Source: Ryuthela nishihirai (taxonomy: Eukaryota; Arthropoda; Arachnida; Araneae; Heptathelidae). Taken from it: a stretch of DNA of 64,000 bases. Positions 59,259 to 64,000 of this stretch are shown in pieces (the first letter of the stretch is position 1; each line of letters begins with the position of its first letter). Position numbers and translations under genes: made by a program. The stretch covers positions 53,778,613 to 53,842,612 of the forward strand of contig JAWZYU010000024.1 of NCBI GenBank assembly GCA_038380435.1. The letters run 5' to 3'. The notes beneath the pieces are model-generated. The model was not told the origin of the DNA, did not search any database, and saw only the letters and a list, made by a program, of their open reading frames with translations.

Positions 59259-60274
59259 TACGAGGGCATCAAAAAGTTCTTGACATGAATCTGCAGAACA
59301 AAAACCATTACACTTACCTCAACAAAACATTTATTGACCTTCAAAGGTGCCAATTCTGTACCATTTGGTGGTATTCCTGTTGGGGAATATTCCACAACTC
59401 TGAGAGTATTTTGCAAGGTCTTGCACCCTTGAAAAAAAGGCTTCCCAGCAAGTTCCTTTTAATTTTTTGAAAAACCATAAATCACATGGGGTAATATTGG
59501 GTGAATATGCAGGATTGGGTAAATGTTTGATTTTTTCCCCCTGCTCCAGATAAAAACCCTTTACACCCCTGTTAGTGAATGCTGCTCTTTCATCTCTTTA
59601 ACTATTTTGGGCAAAACAATGTTGGTGTAGTATGGGCTATTTATAGTTTTTTTTTTCTTCAGGTAAGGTGTCCACAGCTACCACTCCTCGGGAATTGAAA
59701 AAACTTGTGAACATTCTCTTTCTTGAGCGAAAATGTTGTTGGAGGGTTTGGGGATACAGTTCATCTTCTGCAACCCATAGTCGTCTATCTTTCTGGGAGT
59801 AGTATTGTAATAAAACCACACCTCATATCTGTGACAATGTCTGTTAACTGTTTGGGGCCACTAGGTTCAAACATTGCCAACATCTTGCATGAGTCGACTC
59901 CAGTCCTTTTTTGCTATTCTATCAGTTTGTGGGGTACCCATTTTGGAACTTTAAATGTTGATGAATAATTGTTTCCACACTGCCAACTAATACACTAATA
60001 TCTAACTTATTACCTGAATGGTGATGTGTTTTCTTTAATGAGTTCATGAACAGCAGCAATGATTCTCTTGTTTACAGCCTCCTTCAGTCTTCCTGCACAA
60101 AGGTCTTTGAAGCTCTGCCATCCTTCTCTGAATTTTGCATCCATCCCCATAATAGTGCCACAAGAACAGCCATGATTCCCCATATACTTGTGATAAATCT
60201 GCATGAATTTTTTTGCATAGCCCCCAATCTGCATCCTTGTGAAAATGTAAATTATTTCCGTCTTTAGTAGGCTC
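59259..60274 (-). pseudogene. SETMAR/GVQW-type mariner transposase relic
   Basis: The low end (TA then CGAGGGCATCAAAAAGTTCT at 59261) is a typical terminus of this mariner group. On - the frames read KKFMQIYHKYMGNHG and DAKFREGWQSFKDLCAGRLK, then IIAAVHELIKEN (N-terminal helix-turn-helix, about 60030-60210). Later come RKRMFTSFFNSRGVVAVDTL near 59700 and scattered C-terminal pieces. The upstream end is cut by a SINE-B. Many frameshifts. Confidence 0.75.
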
Positions 60275-60490
60275 CATAGCAACAGCAGACAGATTTCACA
60301 GACCAAGTGGTCAGCGCACCTGGCTACTGATCCAAGGGGCCTAAGTTCGAGCCCCGTTAAGGCATGGATGTCTGTGTTGTTTTTCTGCTGAGGTCCTGCA
60401 ATCCTCACAGACCTTCTGCTATAGCATATAAACTGACAGGCTCCTGTCAGACCTTTGTGTCAAGTAGCTGATTGAGGGGGTATTTATCTA
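60275..60490 (+). mobile_element. SINE-B, reference copy
   Basis: The tRNA-like head is AGTGGTCAGCGCACCTGGCT (A box) and AAGTTCGAGCCCCG (B box). The body is TTTTTCTGCTGAGGTCCTGC, CCTTCTGCTATAGCATATAA and ACTGACAGGCTCCTGTCAGA. The 3' end is GTAGCTGATTGAGGGGGTAT with an AT-rich tail. Related pieces lie at 15339, 33480, 33985 and 43460. Confidence 0.8.
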
Positions 60491-60529
60491 TATTATTATT
60501 ATAATTCAAATACTGAGAATTTTAAACTA

Positions 60530-61050
60530 CAGACAATTCCTGATTTACATAAGTTGCTAGAGAACTCACATAAGTCGAGTTTTTATGTAAGTTAGGGTGC
60601 CATACTAAAAATATACACTTGCACTACTTTTTACTTCTATATCTCAATAATTTTGTGTTTTGGTAATTTACACTCTTCCACATAAGAAATATAATTTATT
60701 TATCACGAATACATATCTGATTTGCTATTTCATTAAAAAAAATACATACATTTTCATTTCACAACAAAAGCAGGGAATTAAAAAAAATCAAAAATTTTTA
60801 CGTTTTTTTTATGATACACACATACATATCTTGAAATTTACATAAAGTTCAATTTAAAAATAAATTAAAAATAATAAATACAAAAATGTAAAAAATTAAT
60901 GCAACTTGGATTGAATGATGGGTACTTGTAAACATGAATATGCATCGGAAAGGACACCACCACTTTGCATATAAGCCTCCTACACATGATCTGAATTTTT
61001 CCCTATCAAACCTTACATAAATTGAGTTTACATGTCAAGAATTACCTCTA
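60530..61050. mobile_element. Possible Tigger-like MITE
   Basis: AATTCCTGATTTACATAAGT at 60535 pairs loosely with the complement of 61030-61060 (AATTCTTGACATGTAAACTC). ACATAAGTYGAGTTT motifs are repeated inside both ends. The body is AT-rich with no ORF. Confidence 0.4.
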
Positions 61051-61441
61051 CTTCCATAAAAATTAGATGATCTATACTGATTATCGTACAAAGTATACAT
61101 TTTGAAATATGTTTTGAATGCTTTATACCAGTGGTTCTTAATCAGTCACAAGATCAAGGTGTGTTGAGAAAATTTAAAGAATAATACTACAAGAGAATTT
61201 GTATTTTAGTACTTTTACTGTATTTTATTATCCAATTATATTTTTTGTCAAACGTTGAGTTTAATATGCATTTTTGTTTAAATAAATTGAATTTTATGTT
61301 ATATAATAAAAACCAAAAAACCTGGCTTTTTACCACAGGTCTGGTAAATGGACTATTTCAGAAGTGTGTATTAAATTCTGAACTGTATGAAAAATACATT
61401 TATAATAATTACTATATTTACACTAGAGGAAAAAAAAATTG

Positions 61442-61836
61442 CAACACCTGGAAGGTTGTTGGGTTGGGTTGTTTTACCTCTGAGTAGCACTTTTTTGCAC
61501 ACCATGGGCCCCGAAGGCTCAGAGAAGGTTGGGGGAGGGGACCCACTGGAACAGCTGTTGGGAGACAGATGGTAGGCTCCCGTCAAGGCCATCCAACATG
61601 TTCTTTAACGTGCACAGGGTATGGCTCTCCCGCACATGGGGCCATGGCTTAACGTCCCATCCGACGGACGGCGGCCTTTCCAAGCCCATCGGTGTCCCCT
61701 ACTGACCGTGGACAGGGCGGGGAATTTTGCGGAGATAAATATCAACGCTGATCCAGCTGGGACTCGAACCTGGGAACTAGATTACGAGCCTGGCATGCTA
61801 CTGACTGAGCCACCCCCGCCCTCAACACCTGGAAGG
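61442..61836 (-). mobile_element. SINE-A, full-length, with perfect 14-bp target duplication
   Basis: CAACACCTGGAAGG occurs at 61442-61455 and 61823-61836. Between them lies a complete - strand SINE-A (61456-61822, 367 bp) with tRNA head (B box complement GGGACTCGAACCTGG at 61759) and body. It sits in the left end of the Tc1-like element and is therefore younger. Confidence 0.95.
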
Positions 61837-61939
61837 ATTAATGCCATTTTATTGAAACACAGGCAGCTGTTAGCATACACTGAGATGTGCAATTGATTAC
61901 ATTATCAAAACAAAATATGGAAAATTACCACTTTACCTA

Positions 61940-62950
61940 CCAGGTAAAGTGATATAATTAGTGCGAGGCTGAACCACCCCATGCAGCAATACATTCATAA
62001 AAATGGCAAGAAAGCTATCGTACAGCTCTATAATGTCCTCCTGAGGGATAGAACACCAAATAGAGTGAAGTCGCTGTTACATTTCAGTGACAGTGGTTGG
62101 CACACCCCTTGGGTGTTGTTGGAGCTGTCGGCCTATTGTGTCCCAGACGTGTTCAATAGGTGAAAGATCTGGTGAGTGTGCTGGCCATGGTAGTATCTGA
62201 ACATTTTGCTCATGTAGATACTGCAGACTAATGCAGGCTGTGTGTGGAAAGGCATTATCTTGCTGGTAAAAGGTTCCGTGCTGTTGAACAAATGGGACAG
62301 CCACTGGCTGCGAAATTTCGTAACATATTGTTGGGCAGTTAGAGATCCCCTTATGATGACCAGTTCTAGCCGAGATGTCTGACTAATGGCACCCCACACC
62401 AAGATATCAGGTGCTGGAGCTGTGTAATGATATCGCATGCACTGGGTGCCATTCCTTTCCCCTGGATTATGGCAAACATGTTGTCTACCATCGTGCTGAC
62501 CAAGACAAAAACAAGATTCATCATTAACACCACAGTACTCCACTCTTGTTCCTTCCAGTTCTCTCTGAGGTGACACCACTGAAGATGTGCTTGCATATGA
62601 GCAGATGTCAGGGGCAAATGCAGTGCCGGACAATAGGCTCATAATGAAAATTGTAATAGCCTGTTGTTTACCATCTCCCTGGTAGGTATTCGATGTGTTA
62701 CCTGTTGCCAGTACCTTTGCAGTTCCGTTTAGTATGACGTCATCTCATTGATCCTTGTTAACATGTGCTGGATTCTTCTTGAACCCACTGGCACCATGTG
62801 TTCGATGGTGCTGGGATTGTGGCCAACCTTGTTGGCCACATCTCTGTACGACAAACAAGTTTCTCTAAGGCCGATGATTCTTCCACACTCAAAGTCTGTT
62901 AACTGTTGAAATGACTGTCAACATCTGCATAAGGGCATCTTTAGCAGTTT
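61940..62950 (-). pseudogene. Tc1-like transposase relic
   Basis: On - in several frames: QLTDFECGRIIGLRETCLSY near 62900 (helix-turn-helix), VEYCGVNDESCFCLGQHDGR near 62520 (first Asp), APDILVWGAIS near 62410, FYQQDNAFPHTA near 62270 (second Asp), ILPWPAHSPDLSPIEHVWD near 62180 (Glu), and a C-terminal IPQEDIIELYDSF near 62010. The catalytic DDE residues survive but frameshifts and stops break the frame. Confidence 0.85.
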
Positions 62951-63425
62951 AGTACAATTTTCACAATGTTTTGTCGATCAGGGAGCTTTGGTTGCCTTTA
63001 TGTGTTTGACTGCTCTGCACCTGTGACATCAACTCGTGCCTGTCTGATCATTTCAATTGTCCTGAAAACCTAATAATTTCCATGCATTTACATATACTAT
63101 TGCCTCCCTAAATTTCATCATATTTGCATAATTTCTTGCAAGTGTTGCATTTTTATTTCCTCTAGTGTATTTAGCAATTTCTACACTCAAATGTGTATAA
63201 TAACACTGTTACTAAACATAAGATTATGTAAAAAAAAAAGTATCTACTGGAGTGACATATCATCTGACTGGAGCATACATTCTGTTAGTTTCAAATCACC
63301 ATGTTTTATTAAGTTTGTATCAAAAACATTAAAACTGAAGTATTTATAACATTTAAATATTCTTTCAGTTTCTATTTTTTTGCAACATAACTCTCACCTA
63401 AAAAAATTTAAAACAAGGAATTTTA

Positions 63426-63587
<162 letters not shown>

Positions 63588-63864
63588 CTACTCATAACTA
63601 CAGAATAAAATGGACTATCACTTCATATGCCTGAAAAGATACACCTCTAAGCAAAGTGTCAGTCCTTGCAATGGAAGTTTTGTTAATACATTCATTGCCA
63701 TAAGCATCACTGGTGATGTTCAATAAACTGTAGCTCACATATTCTGGCAGTCAATTTGTTAAAAGGGAGAGTATTCTCATGGAACTTTACATGATTAATT
63801 AAAAAATAACAGTATGCACTTAGCAGATGCTGTTGTAGTATTTTACATAATATAGATTTCTCTA

Positions 63865-64000
<136 letters not shown>

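Larger units (their letters stand above)
61421..63167 (-). mobile_element. Tc1-like element carrying a nested SINE
   Basis: TA at 61419-61420 and 63168-63169 flanks termini CACTAGAGGAAAAAAAAATT and, in complement, CACTAGAGGAAATAAAAATG. Subtracting the SINE and one target duplication leaves about 1.37 kb, a normal Tc1 length. Confidence 0.88.

Noticed and set aside
60296..60360. Genuine tRNA gene
   Set aside because: Same reason: it is the head of SINE-B with body and AT-rich tail following.

Overview
This is eukaryotic, AT-rich, intron-rich DNA from an animal, most likely an invertebrate. I lean towards an arthropod, possibly a chelicerate, because of the protein sequences and the mix of RTE, Tc1/mariner, KRBA2-like and tRNA-SINE repeats, but that placement is inference. 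No bacterial gene, operon, rRNA, genuine tRNA or CRISPR array was seen.

Two host genes can be supported, and they converge. On the + strand, the last two coding exons (1936-2026 and 12576-12650) of a protein resembling the C terminus of the AtuA/DUF1446 family are separated by a 10.5-kb intron. On the - strand, six exons of ribose-phosphate pyrophosphokinase (PRPS1/2-like) run from the window edge at 64000 down to the stop codon at 39789-39791. They encode about the C-terminal 256 residues. All six junctions used GT-AG sites and kept the frame when read by eye.

Almost everything else is a record of mobile elements. The AtuA-like intron holds a broken RTE 5' piece, tRNA-derived SINEs (called SINE-A here), a TTAA-flanked piggyBac-like MITE inside a larger inverted repeat, and a decayed Ty3/Gypsy-like LTR element (7293-10399). 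The intergenic region (12.7-39.8 kb) holds a nearly intact RTE/BovB-like retrotransposon (15717-19190) with one frameshift. It sits among diverged repeats carrying THAP-like and hAT-like relics. The same region has a hAT-type MITE filled with a minisatellite (20697-22264), and a DNA transposon with a retroviral-type integrase, 8-bp target duplications and a Cys-rich tail (28038-30430) inserted into an older LINE. Farther on come Tc1 and mariner copies and a 1.2-kb foldback (36367-37590). The PRPS introns hold further piggyBac-like, Tc1, mariner, pogo/Tigger-like, hAT and jockey-like relics and more SINEs, several with clear nesting order.

The most unusual items are the integrase-type DNA transposon, the minisatellite-filled hAT MITE, the long foldback, the THAP/hAT repeat clusters, and the long direct repeats outside the LTRs at 7.2 and 10.4 kb. 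All family names come from motif recognition by eye; no database search was run.
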